NCBI RefSeq assembly: GCF_030684895.1 | Contig: NZ_JAUXXP010000054.1 | Coordinates: 62,001-126,000, forward strand | Direction of reading: 5' to 3' | Source: Pseudomonas sp. | GTDB taxonomy: Bacteria > Pseudomonadota > Gammaproteobacteria > Pseudomonadales > Pseudomonadaceae | Length of the DNA stretch: 64,000 nt | Part shown: positions 35,180 through 43,517 of the stretch, in pieces | Layout: the number at the start of each line of letters is the position of its first letter | How positions within the stretch are numbered: the stretch's first letter is position 1 | Made by a program: the position numbers and the translations under genes | The notes under the pieces: model-generated | What the model was told of the DNA's origin: nothing | What the model saw: the letters and a program-made list of their open reading frames with translations, nothing else | Database searches by the model: none

Positions 35180-35207
35180 GGTCGGCTTTTTCCGGCGGAG
35201 GTGTGTG

Positions 35208-36284
35208 ATGCGCGAGCAATTGCTAGCGGCAGAGAAGGTCCGGGCCATTGAGTGGCGTGACGGCGCTCTGCACCTGCTCGATCAGCGCGCGCTGCCGTTC
35301 GAGGAAACCTGGCTGAGCTTCCACTCGGCTACGGATGTCGCCGAGGCGATCCGCAGCATGGTGGTGCGCGGCGCGCCGGCCATCGGCATCACTGCGGCCT
35401 ATGCAATCGTTCTAGCTGTGCGGGCTCGTCTGCAGGCGGGTGGCGACTGGCGTGCGGCGCTGCAGGCGGATTTCGATCTGCTGGCGGCTTCGCGGCCGAC
35501 GGCGGTCAATCTGTTCTGGGCGCTTGATCGTATGCGTGATCGGCTGCGCCGGCTGAAAAGCCATGACGATCCGTTGGCGCTGCTGGAGGCCGAAGCCATT
35601 GGCATTCATCAAAGTGATCGCGAAGCCAACCTGACCATGGCCCAGCTGGGCGTCGATCTGATCCGCAAGCACCAAGGCAATCAGCAGAACTTGCTGACCC
35701 ACTGCAATCCCGGCGCTTTGGCGACTGGCGGCTTCGGTACGGCGCTGGGGGTGATTCGCGCAGCCTTTCACGATGGTTTGCTTGAGCGGGTGTACGCCGA
35801 TGAAACCCGCCCTTGGCTACAGGGCTCGCGCCTGACCGCTTGGGAGCTGGCCGCTGATGGTATTCCCGTGACGGTGAATGTCGACTCGGCGGCTGCGCAC
35901 CTGATGAAAACCCGCGGCATCACCTGGGTCATCGTCGGGGCGGACCGTATCGCTGCAAACGGCGATGTGGCGAACAAGATTGGCACCTATCAGCTGGCGG
36001 TGAATGCCATGCACCACGGTGTGCGCTTTATGGTGGTGGCGCCGAGTTCAACCATTGATATGGCCATGGAACACGGTGATGACATCGTGCTGGAAGAGCG
36101 TGATGCCAGTGAGCTGCTGGAACTGGGCGGCAAGCGCATCGCCGGTGGGATCGAAGCACTCAATCCGGTATTCGATGTGACCCCGGCGGACCTGATTGAC
36201 TTTATCGTCACCGAGAAGGGTGTGGTTGATCGTCCTGACGCGGAAAAAATGGCGCAATTGATGTGCCGCAAGCGTCTGCACTGA
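35208..36284 (+). CDS. mtnA: Methylthioribose-1-phosphate isomerase MtnA
   Basis: A 358-residue aIF-2B-like isomerase that turns methylthioribose-1-phosphate into methylthioribulose-1-phosphate in methionine salvage. [36 protein letters not shown] (catalytic Cys) and [21 protein letters not shown] (catalytic Asp) are all present. The ATG at 35208 follows GGAGG by 6 nt; the frame is open from 35115 but out of family. Upstream and divergent is the MTA deaminase; downstream is gyrA. Confidence 0.95.
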   Translation: MREQLLAAEKVRAIEWRDGALHLLDQRALPFEETWLSFHSATDVAEAIRSMVVRGAPAIGITAAYAIVLAVRARLQAGGDWRAALQADFDLLAASRPTAVNLFWALDRMRDRLRRLKSHDDPLALLEAEAIGIHQSDREANLTMAQLGVDLIRKHQGNQQNLLTHCNPGALATGGFGTALGVIRAAFHDGLLERVYADETRPWLQGSRLTAWELAADGIPVTVNVDSAAAHLMKTRGITWVIVGADRIAANGDVANKIGTYQLAVNAMHHGVRFMVVAPSSTIDMAMEHGDDIVLEERDASELLELGGKRIAGGIEALNPVFDVTPADLIDFIVTEKGVVDRPDAEKMAQLMCRKRLH

Positions 36285-36420
36285 GTTTTTCAACGAGTAC
36301 GCATGGCTGGTCGGCAGGCTGCTGCTGGGGATAGGTGCGCCGCGGTGATTGTGGTAAGCTCCGGCGGTTTTCGGGGGTGCTCGTTATGGGCCTCTTACCT
36401 GCGCAGATACATGGCATAAC

Positions 36421-36520
36421 TTATTGATTTGTCGTGAGTCGCTATGAGCCTTAAGGCTCGGCGACAGGCTCCACACCACTCAGGACGAGCGGCGCGGAGT
36501 TTCACCAGAAAAAGGAACAA
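36421..36520 (+). ncRNA. gyrA leader: candidate gyrA RNA motif
   Basis: The gyrA upstream region contains a stem-loop at 36438-36465: outer GTCGC/GCGAC, an internal loop, then GAGCC-TTAA-GGCTC, which is a perfect 14-bp palindrome at 36446-36459. A conserved structured leader called the gyrA RNA motif is known upstream of gyrA in Pseudomonadales (Rfam), presumed cis-regulatory. I identify it by position and hairpin only; the outer limits given are approximate. Confidence 0.6.
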
Positions 36521-36528
36521 GGCTACTC

Positions 36529-39297
36529 ATGGGCGAACTGGCCAAAGAAATCCTCCCGGTCAATATTGAAGACGAACTCAAGCAGTCCTACCTCGATTAC
36601 GCGATGAGTGTAATCGTCGGGCGCGCACTGCCGGATGCACGTGATGGCTTGAAGCCCGTGCACCGCCGTGTGCTGTTTGCTATGAGTGAGTTGGGCAACG
36701 ACTGGAACAAGGCATACAAGAAGTCCGCCCGTGTGGTCGGTGACGTAATCGGTAAGTACCACCCACACGGTGATACCGCGGTGTACGACACCATCGTACG
36801 GATGGCGCAGCCATTCTCGCTGCGTTACCTGCTGGTCGACGGCCAGGGCAACTTCGGTTCGGTGGACGGCGATAACGCAGCCGCCATGCGTTACACCGAA
36901 GTGCGCATGACCAAGCTGGCCCATGAGCTGCTGGCTGACCTGCACAAAGAAACCGTGGATTGGGTGCCGAACTACGACGGCACCGAGATGATCCCGGCGG
37001 TTATGCCGACCAAGGTCCCCAACCTGTTGGTCAACGGCTCCAGCGGTATCGCTGTGGGCATGGCCACCAATATTCCGCCGCACAACCTCACGGAAGTGAT
37101 CAACGGTTGTCTGGCGCTGATCGACAACGGCGAGCTGACTGTCGATGAACTGATGCAATACATCCCCGGTCCGGACTTCCCGACTGCGGCGATCATCAAC
37201 GGTCGCGCCGGCATCATCGAGGCCTACCGCACCGGCCGTGGCCGCATCTATATGCGCGCCCGGGCGATTATCGAAGACATCGACAAGGTCGGTGGCCGTC
37301 AGCAGATCATCGTCAGCGAGCTGCCGTATCAGCTGAACAAGGCGCGCCTGATCGAGAAGATCGCCGAGCTGGTTAAAGAGAAGAAGCTCGAAGGCATTAC
37401 CGAGCTGCGCGATGAGTCCGACAAGGACGGTATGCGCATCGTGATCGAGCTGCGTCGCGGTGAAGTACCGGAAGTGGTACTCAATAACCTCTACGCCCAG
37501 ACCCAGATGCAGTGCGTGTTCGGCATCAACGTGGTGGCGCTGATCGACGGCCAGCCGAAGGTCCTTAACCTCAAGGACATGCTCGAAGCCTTTATTCTGC
37601 ACCGCCGTGAAGTAGTCACCCGCCGCACCGTATTCGAGCTGCGCAAGGCCCGTGAGCGTGGCCATATCCTTGAAGGCCAGGCGGTTGCGCTGTCCAACAT
37701 CGATCCGGTCATCGCCCTGATCAAGGCCTCGCCGACTCCTGCAGAAGCCAAGCTGGCGCTGATTGCCACGCCCTGGGAATCCAGTGCGGTGGAAACCATG
37801 GTCGAGCGCGCTGGTGCTGACGCCTGTCGTCCGGACGATCTCGATCCGCAGTACGGCCTGCGTGACGGCAAGTATTTTCTTTCGCCGGAACAGGCCCAGG
37901 CCATCCTTGAGCTGCGTCTGCACCGCCTGACCGGTCTTGAGCATGAAAAACTGCTGGCCGAATACCAGGAAATTCTCACCCAGATCGGCGAGCTGATCCG
38001 CATCCTCACCAGCGCCACGCGCCTGATGGAAGTGATCCGCGAAGAGCTGGAAGCGGTCAAGGCCGAGTTCGGCGACAAGCGTCGCACTGAGATTCTCGAC
38101 AACCGTCTGGACCTCAGCCTGGCTGACCTGATCACCGAAGAAGAACGTGTGGTCACCATCTCCCACAGTGGTTATGCCAAGAGCCAGCCGCTGCATGCCT
38201 ACCAGGCGCAGCGTCGCGGCGGTAAGGGCAAGTCGGCCACCGGCGTGAAGGATGAGGATTACATCGAGCACCTGCTAGTCGCTAACAGTCATGCCACGCT
38301 GCTGCTGTTCTCCAGCAAGGGCAAGGTGTACTGGCTGAAGACCTACGAAATTCCGGAAGCCTCGCGCGCTGCCCGTGGTCGTCCGCTGGTCAACCTGCTG
38401 CCGCTGGACGAAGGCGAGCGCATCACCGCCATGCTTCAGGTCGATCTCGAGGCCCTGCGTCAGCAAGCGCCGGAAGGCGACGAGCCGGACGATATCGAAG
38501 GCGTCGTGGTCGAGGCTGAAGAGGTCGAAGACTTGGCCGAAGGCGATGACGCCGACGACGAGACCCCGGATGAACCGACCGGTGCCTACATCTTTATGGC
38601 TACGGCCAAAGGCACTGTGAAGAAGACCCCGCTGGTGCAGTTCAGCCGTCCGCGCAGCTCGGGCCTGATCGCCCTCAAGCTGGACGAAGATGACACCCTG
38701 ATCTCCGCTGCCGTAACTGACGGCGCTCGCGAAGTGATGATGTTCTCCGACGGCGGCAAGGTGATTCGCTTCAAGGAAAGCAAAGTCCGCACCATGGGCC
38801 GTACCGCTCGCGGTGTGCGTGGCATGCGTCTGCCGGAAGGTCAGGAAATCATCTCCATGCTGATTCCTGAAGCCGATGCGCAAATTCTCACCGCCTCCGA
38901 GCGTGGCTACGGCAAGCGCACTGCGATGGCCGAGTTCCCGCGTCGCGGTCGTGGCGGCCAGGGCGTGATCGCCATGGTCAGCAACGAGCGTAACGGCAAG
39001 CTGGTGGGCGCCGTGCAGGTGCTTGAAGGCGAGGAAATCATGCTGATTTCCGATCAGGGCACATTGGTGCGTACCCGCGTCAGCGAAGTCTCCAGCCTCG
39101 GTCGTAACACCCAGGGTGTGACCCTGATCAAGCTGGCCAAGGATGAAACCCTGGTCGGTCTTGAGCGTGTACAGGAGCCTTCGGCGGAAGACGACGAAGA
39201 GCTGCTGGAAGGCGAAGAGGGTGTTGAAGGCGCAGTTGCGGATGCAGGTGATGCACCCGAAGCTGCCGCTGACGAAAGCCCGATCAGCGAAGAGTGA
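36529..39297 (+). CDS. gyrA: DNA gyrase subunit A
   Basis: A 922-residue type IIA topoisomerase A subunit. The quinolone-resistance region has Thr83 and Asp87, the P. aeruginosa wild-type residues, so no classic resistance change is present. The catalytic Tyr is in [11 protein letters not shown]. The GyrA box QRRGGKG is in the C-terminal wrapping domain. It is longer than E. coli GyrA (875) mainly because of an acidic insert at about residues 646-684 within the C-terminal propeller and an acidic C-terminal tail, both typical of Pseudomonas. AAAGGAAC precedes the ATG. A structured leader lies upstream. Confidence 0.98.
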   Translation: MGELAKEILPVNIEDELKQSYLDYAMSVIVGRALPDARDGLKPVHRRVLFAMSELGNDWNKAYKKSARVVGDVIGKYHPHGDTAVYDTIVRMAQPFSLRYLLVDGQGNFGSVDGDNAAAMRYTEVRMTKLAHELLADLHKETVDWVPNYDGTEMIPAVMPTKVPNLLVNGSSGIAVGMATNIPPHNLTEVINGCLALIDNGELTVDELMQYIPGPDFPTAAIINGRAGIIEAYRTGRGRIYMRARAIIEDIDKVGGRQQIIVSELPYQLNKARLIEKIAELVKEKKLEGITELRDESDKDGMRIVIELRRGEVPEVVLNNLYAQTQMQCVFGINVVALIDGQPKVLNLKDMLEAFILHRREVVTRRTVFELRKARERGHILEGQAVALSNIDPVIALIKASPTPAEAKLALIATPWESSAVETMVERAGADACRPDDLDPQYGLRDGKYFLSPEQAQAILELRLHRLTGLEHEKLLAEYQEILTQIGELIRILTSATRLMEVIREELEAVKAEFGDKRRTEILDNRLDLSLADLITEEERVVTISHSGYAKSQPLHAYQAQRRGGKGKSATGVKDEDYIEHLLVANSHATLLLFSSKGKVYWLKTYEIPEASRAARGRPLVNLLPLDEGERITAMLQVDLEALRQQAPEGDEPDDIEGVVVEAEEVEDLAEGDDADDETPDEPTGAYIFMATAKGTVKKTPLVQFSRPRSSGLIALKLDEDDTLISAAVTDGAREVMMFSDGGKVIRFKESKVRTMGRTARGVRGMRLPEGQEIISMLIPEADAQILTASERGYGKRTAMAEFPRRGRGGQGVIAMVSNERNGKLVGAVQVLEGEEIMLISDQGTLVRTRVSEVSSLGRNTQGVTLIKLAKDETLVGLERVQEPSAEDDEELLEGEEGVEGAVADAGDAPEAAADESPISEE

Positions 39298-39303
39298 TCT
39301 GTC

Positions 39304-39323
39304 GGGGCGAGTGCGCTCGCCCC
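39304..39323 (+). other. Intercistronic hairpin between gyrA and serC
   Basis: GGGGCGAG-TGCG-CTCGCCCC, an 8-bp perfect GC stem 6 nt after the gyrA stop. No U-run follows, so it is more likely an mRNA 3'-end stabiliser or partial attenuator than a full terminator. Confidence 0.55.
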
Positions 39324-39390
39324 TGACGGCGTAGGATTTGGCGGCTGCTGGCACGCACCAGCCCGCCCACTATTTTGAGCGAGAGTGGAT

Positions 39391-40476
39391 GTGAGCAAGC
39401 GAGCCTTTAACTTCTGCGCCGGCCCGGCCGCGCTTCCTGAAGCTGTTTTGCAACGCGCCCAGGCGGAGCTCCTCGATTGGCAGGGTAAAGGCCTGTCGGT
39501 GATGGAGATGAGCCACCGTAGCGACGAATACACCGCCATCGCGGAAAAGGCCGAGCAGGACCTGCGCGACCTGATGGAAATTCCGTCCGACTATAAGGTG
39601 CTGTTCCTGCAGGGCGGGGCCAGCCAGCAGTTCGCTGAAATCCCGCTCAATCTGCTGCCTGAAGACGGTGTCGCCGACTATATCGACACCGGTATCTGGT
39701 CGAAGAAAAGCATCGAAGAAGCCAGTCGCTACGGCAACATCAACGTCGCCGCCAGCGCCAAAGCCTATGATTACTTCGCCATTCCCGGGCAGAACGACTG
39801 GCAGCTGTCGAAAGATGCCGCTTACCTGCACTACGCCAGCAACGAAACCATCGGTGGTCTGCAGTTTGACTGGATTCCCGACGTCGGTGACGTGCCGCTG
39901 GTGGCGGATATGTCTTCCGACATCCTCTCGCGCCCGATCGATGTGTCGAAGTTCGGTCTGATCTACGCCGGCGCGCAGAAGAATATCGGCCCCAGCGGCC
40001 TGGTGGTGACCATCGTGCGTGAAGACCTTCTCGGCCGTGCCCGTAGCGTCTGCCCGACCATGCTCAATTACAAGATCGCTGCCGATAACGGCTCGATGTA
40101 CAACACCCCGGCAACCTTTTCCTGGTACCTGTCCGGCCTGGTGTTCGAGTGGCTGAAAGAGCAGGGTGGGGTGGCCGCCATGGAGCGGATCAACCGCGCC
40201 AAGAAAGACCTGTTGTACAAGGCCATCGACACCAGCGATTTCTACAGCAACCCGATTGCCGTGAATGCTCGCTCCTGGATGAACGTGCCGTTCCGCCTGG
40301 CCGACGAGAAGTTGGACAAACCGTTCCTCGCCGGCGCCGATGCGCGTGGCCTGCTCAACCTCAAGGGCCACCGTTCGGTCGGTGGCATGCGTGCCTCCAT
40401 CTATAACGCCGTGGGCCTGGATGCCGTTGAAGCGCTGGTGGCCTATATGGCCGAGTTCGAGAAGGAGCACGGCTGA
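39391..40476 (+). CDS. serC: 3-phosphoserine/phosphohydroxythreonine aminotransferase SerC
   Basis: A 361-residue PLP enzyme for serine and pyridoxine biosynthesis. The N-terminal FNFCAGPAALP, QGGASQQFAEIPLNLL and the PLP-Lys segment IYAGAQKNIGPSGL are all canonical. The GTG at 39391 gives MSKRAFNF, as in P. aeruginosa, and has the GAGAG ribosome site; a GTG two codons earlier (39385) is in frame. The stop overlaps the pheA ATG. Confidence 0.96.
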   Translation: MSKRAFNFCAGPAALPEAVLQRAQAELLDWQGKGLSVMEMSHRSDEYTAIAEKAEQDLRDLMEIPSDYKVLFLQGGASQQFAEIPLNLLPEDGVADYIDTGIWSKKSIEEASRYGNINVAASAKAYDYFAIPGQNDWQLSKDAAYLHYASNETIGGLQFDWIPDVGDVPLVADMSSDILSRPIDVSKFGLIYAGAQKNIGPSGLVVTIVREDLLGRARSVCPTMLNYKIAADNGSMYNTPATFSWYLSGLVFEWLKEQGGVAAMERINRAKKDLLYKAIDTSDFYSNPIAVNARSWMNVPFRLADEKLDKPFLAGADARGLLNLKGHRSVGGMRASIYNAVGLDAVEALVAYMAEFEKEHG

Positions 40477-41582
40477 TGACCGATCCAATTTCCGAGCAGG
40501 AACTGCAAGCCCTGCGCCTGCGCATCGACAACCTCGACGAGAAGATTCTCGCGCTGATCAGTGATCGCGCCAGCTGCGCCGAAGAAGTCGCGCGGGTGAA
40601 GATGAAGGCGCTGCCGGAAGGCGAGAAGCCGGTGTTTTACCGCCCGGAGCGCGAAGCCCAGGTGCTTAAACGCATCATGGAGCGCAACCAGGGGCCGCTG
40701 GGCAACGAGGAAATGGCGCGGCTGTTCCGCGAAATCATGTCCTCCTGCCTGGCCCTGGAAAATCCGCTCAAGGTCGCTTACCTCGGCCCAGAGGGTACGT
40801 TCTCCCAGGCCGCGGCGATGAAGCACTTCGGTCACGCGGTGATCAGCGTGCCGATGGCGGCTATCGATGAAGTGTTCCGCGAAGTGGCCGCCGGTGCGGT
40901 CAACTTCGGTGTGGTGCCGGTGGAGAACTCCACCGAAGGCGCGATCAATCACACCCTGGACAGCTTCCTCGAGCACGACATGGTCATCTGTGGCGAAGTC
41001 GAGCTGCGCATTCACCACCACCTGCTGGTCGGTGAAACCACCAAGACCGACAAGATCACCCGTATCTACTCCCATGCTCAGTCCCTGGCGCAGTGCCGCA
41101 AGTGGCTGGACGCGCATTACCCCAATGTTGAGCGCGTGGCGGTGTCGAGCAACGCCGATGCAGCCAAGCGGGTGAAAAGCGAGTGGAACAGTGCGGCGAT
41201 TGCCGGCGACATGGCGGCCAGCCTGTATGGCCTGACCAAGCTGGCGGAGAAGATCGAAGACCGTCCGGACAACTCCACGCGCTTCTTGATCATTGGCAGC
41301 CAGGAAGTACCGCCGACCGGCGACGACAAGACCTCGGTCATCGTCTCCATGCGCAACAAGCCAGGCGCGCTGCATGAGCTGCTGGTGCCGTTCCACAACA
41401 ACGGCATCGACCTGACCCGCATCGAAACCCGCCCGTCGCGCAGCGGCAAGTGGACCTACGTGTTCTTTATCGACTTCGTCGGTCACCACCGCGATCCGCT
41501 GATCAAGGACGTGCTGGAAAAGATCAATCAGGAAGCCGTGGCGCTGAAAGTGCTTGGCTCGTATCCGAAGGCGGTGCTTTAA
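40476..41582 (+). CDS. pheA: Bifunctional chorismate mutase / prephenate dehydratase PheA
   Basis: A 368-residue P-protein of phenylalanine biosynthesis. An N-terminal AroQ chorismate mutase (ELQALRLRIDNLDEKILALISDRASCAEEVA) is followed by prephenate dehydratase (VAYLGPEGTFSQAAAMKHF ... GVVPVENSTEGAI ... DNSTRFLIIG) and a C-terminal ACT domain (NKPGALHELLVPFHNNGIDLTRIETRPSR) for feedback inhibition by phenylalanine. Start overlaps serC. Normally hisC follows directly; here a 740-bp insertion separates them. Confidence 0.97.
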   Translation: MTDPISEQELQALRLRIDNLDEKILALISDRASCAEEVARVKMKALPEGEKPVFYRPEREAQVLKRIMERNQGPLGNEEMARLFREIMSSCLALENPLKVAYLGPEGTFSQAAAMKHFGHAVISVPMAAIDEVFREVAAGAVNFGVVPVENSTEGAINHTLDSFLEHDMVICGEVELRIHHHLLVGETTKTDKITRIYSHAQSLAQCRKWLDAHYPNVERVAVSSNADAAKRVKSEWNSAAIAGDMAASLYGLTKLAEKIEDRPDNSTRFLIIGSQEVPPTGDDKTSVIVSMRNKPGALHELLVPFHNNGIDLTRIETRPSRSGKWTYVFFIDFVGHHRDPLIKDVLEKINQEAVALKVLGSYPKAVL

Positions 41583-41591
41583 AGGAAAAGC

Positions 41592-41740
41592 CCCTCACCC
41601 CCGCCCCCTCTCCCGGAGGGAGAGGGGAGCTCGACTGCGGCGCGCTTGTAATTGCATCTGGTCAGCTGAATTTTGCAGCGCTAGTGCGGGCTCAAGGTCA
41701 CAGCGCTTGTCTCCCCTCGGGAGAGGGGCGGGGGTGAGGG
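41592..41740 (+). mobile_element. MITE-like element, left copy, flanking the DUF559 gene
   Basis: A 149-bp element bounded by CCCTCACCCCC (41592) and GGGGGTGAGGG (to 41740). Each arm also contains its own internal palindrome: CCCCTCTCCC-gga-GGGAGAGGGG on the left and CCCCTC-ggga-GAGGGG on the right. Read forward, it is homologous to the reverse complement of the element at 42161-42329: both carry GGGGAGCTCGA, then GGCGC-CTTGT, then CACAGCG-TTGTCTCCCCT before the right arm. No coding capacity. No clear target-site duplication. Confidence 0.8.
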
Positions 41741-41772
41741 AAGGGGCAAAACAGATAAACGAGGAGGCAAGG

Positions 41773-42153
41773 ATGCCATCCCGACATAAACCATTACCCG
41801 CGTGGCACAAACAGCGCGCTCGCGAGTTACGTGCTGCTGCTACGGATGCCGAGTCCTTGCTCTGGCGTCACCTGCGTTCGGGGCAATTGGGTGGTATCAA
41901 GTTTCGTCGTCAGCACCCGATGCCGCCTTATATCCTTGACTTCTATTGTGAAGCGGCAAGGCTGGTGGTCGAGCTGGATGGCCCGCAGCACGGCGAAGAG
42001 ATCGACGCCCAGCGGACATTGAGCCTGGAGGCGCGAGGGGTTATGGTGCTGCGTTTTTGGAATGATCAGGTGCTCAAGGAAACGGTGCCGGTTCTGGAAG
42101 AGATTTATCGGGTGGCGATGGAGCGTGTGGTGCTTTTGCAGGGTGGGCGGTAA
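41773..42153 (+). CDS. DUF559 (Vsr-fold endonuclease-like) protein within the MITE-bracketed insertion
   Basis: A 126-residue DUF559 protein. The family core is present: ARELRAAATDAESLLWRHLR, GIKFRRQHPMPPYILDFYC and LVVELDGPQH, then VLRFWNDQVL. Candidate active-site residues are Glu27, Asp56, Glu67, Asp69 and His73, in the order expected of a Vsr/PD-(D/E)xK-like nuclease fold. GAGGAGG lies 5 nt before the ATG, so it is well translated. It is bracketed by inverted copies of one short element and interrupts the otherwise conserved pheA-hisC junction. Family function is not established; nuclease activity is inferred from fold. A 7-bp gap separates its stop from the right element. Confidence 0.88.
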   Translation: MPSRHKPLPAWHKQRARELRAAATDAESLLWRHLRSGQLGGIKFRRQHPMPPYILDFYCEAARLVVELDGPQHGEEIDAQRTLSLEARGVMVLRFWNDQVLKETVPVLEEIYRVAMERVVLLQGGR

Positions 42154-42160
42154 TCGCTTT

Positions 42161-42329
42161 CCCTCATCCGAACGCGGCCCGCCCCAGCCCTCTCCCGGAG
42201 CGCTAGGGGAGACAAACGCTGTGAATTCAGGCTCGCGCCTACGCTGCTAAATTAGCGGGCCGGCCGCGATGACAAGTGCGCCACGATCGAGCTCCCCTCT
42301 ACCTCCGGGAGAGGGGTTGGGGGTGAGGG
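42161..42329 (-). mobile_element. MITE-like element, right copy (inverted), flanking the DUF559 gene
   Basis: A 169-bp element in the opposite orientation to the left copy. The right end GGGGGTGAGGG is well conserved. The left arm begins CCCTCATCC and is more diverged, with an extra internal stretch. Read on the reverse strand it gives CCCTCACCCCC, CCTCTCCCGGAGG, GAGGGGAGCTCGA, GGCGC-CTTGT and CACAGCG-TTGTCTCCCCT, in the same order as the left copy. Its left end starts 7 bp after the DUF559 stop. Confidence 0.78.
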
Positions 42330-42407
42330 GCGGGCGCAACGCAAAACTCAAAACCGAGTGGCCCCTGGCGCGCGACTCAAGAATTGGCCGTACCGAAGAG
42401 GCAAGCA

Positions 42408-43517
42408 ATGAGCTGTGATTTCCTCGCCCTGGCCCAGCCAGGCGTACAAAAGCTGTCGCCCTATGTGCCGGGCAAGCCGGTGGATGAGCTGGCCCGTGAG
42501 CTGGATCTGGACCCGGCCAGCATCGTCAAGTTGGCCAGTAACGAGAATCCGCTAGGTCCAAGCCCTAAGGCGCTGGAAGCGATTCGTGGCGAGTTGACAG
42601 AGCTGACCCGTTACCCCGATGGCAATGGATTCGAGCTGAAAAGCCGCCTGGCTGCGCGCTGCGGCGTGCAGATCAATCAGGTCACGCTGGGCAATGGTTC
42701 CAACGATATTCTCGATCTGGTCGCCCGCGCCTATCTGGCCCCAGGTCTGAATGCGGTGTTCAGCCAATACGCCTTTGCCGTTTACCCCATTTCGACCCAG
42801 GCCGTAGGTGCCCAGGGCAAAGTGGTGCCGGCTAAGGACCATGGCCACGACCTGGAAGCCATGCTGGCGACCATCGACGAAAATACCCGCGTGGTGTTTA
42901 TCGCCAACCCGAACAACCCGACCGGCACCTGGTTTGGTCCCGATGCGCTGGAGCGCTTTCTCGCTCGCGTACCCGGCAACGTGCTGGTGGTGCTGGATGA
43001 GGCTTATATCGAGTTCGCCGAAGGTGATGAGCTGCCGGACGGCCTCAAGTACCTGGCGCGCTATGACAATCTGCTGGTCTCGCGCACGTTCTCCAAGGCC
43101 TATGGCCTGGCGGCGCTGCGCGTCGGTTATGCGCTCAGTTCGGCACAGATCGCCGATGTGCTCAACCGTGTACGCCAGCCATTCAACGTCAACAGCCTCG
43201 CCCTGAGCGCCGCCTGTGCGGCACTGGATGATGCCGATTACCTGGCGCACAGCCGTCAACTTAATGACGTCGGCATGGCGCAGCTGGAAGCAGGCTTGCG
43301 CGAGTTGGGCCTGAGCTGGATACCGTCGAAAGGCAATTTTATTGCCGTGGACTTTGGCCGTGATACCGCCGCGATCAACCAGGCACTGCTGCGTGCCGGC
43401 GTGATCGTGCGCCCCGTGGCCGGCTATGGCATGCCAAATTTCCTGCGCGTATCGATTGGTCTGCCTGCCGAAAACGCGCGCTTCCTCGACGCCCTGGCCA
43501 AGGTTCTGAGCGCGTGA
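42408..43517 (+). CDS. hisC: Histidinol-phosphate aminotransferase HisC (HisC2 type)
   Basis: A 369-residue class II PLP aminotransferase. KLASNENPLGPSPKALEAI at the N-terminus, FIANPNNPTGTW, VVLDEAYIEF and the PLP-Lys segment SRTFSKAYGLAALRVGYA are all present. In this cluster position (pheA-hisC-tyrA/aroA) the enzyme is thought also to transaminate aromatic keto acids or prephenate. The ATG at 42408 follows AAGAGG by 6 nt. Since the upstream insertion now separates it from pheA, its transcription may depend on readthrough or a new promoter. Confidence 0.95.
   Translation: MSCDFLALAQPGVQKLSPYVPGKPVDELARELDLDPASIVKLASNENPLGPSPKALEAIRGELTELTRYPDGNGFELKSRLAARCGVQINQVTLGNGSNDILDLVARAYLAPGLNAVFSQYAFAVYPISTQAVGAQGKVVPAKDHGHDLEAMLATIDENTRVVFIANPNNPTGTWFGPDALERFLARVPGNVLVVLDEAYIEFAEGDELPDGLKYLARYDNLLVSRTFSKAYGLAALRVGYALSSAQIADVLNRVRQPFNVNSLALSAACAALDDADYLAHSRQLNDVGMAQLEAGLRELGLSWIPSKGNFIAVDFGRDTAAINQALLRAGVIVRPVAGYGMPNFLRVSIGLPAENARFLDALAKVLSA

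Noticed and set aside
36523..38271. A 582-codon open frame antisense to gyrA (and a similar one at 38275-39354)
   Set aside because: Translation is low-complexity Asp/Gly/Leu text with no recognisable domain; gyrA on the other strand is complete.
42161..42329. Reading the right-hand element simply as a terminator for the DUF559 gene
   Set aside because: It has no U-run, is far longer than a terminator, and is homologous in order to the left-hand element in inverted orientation.
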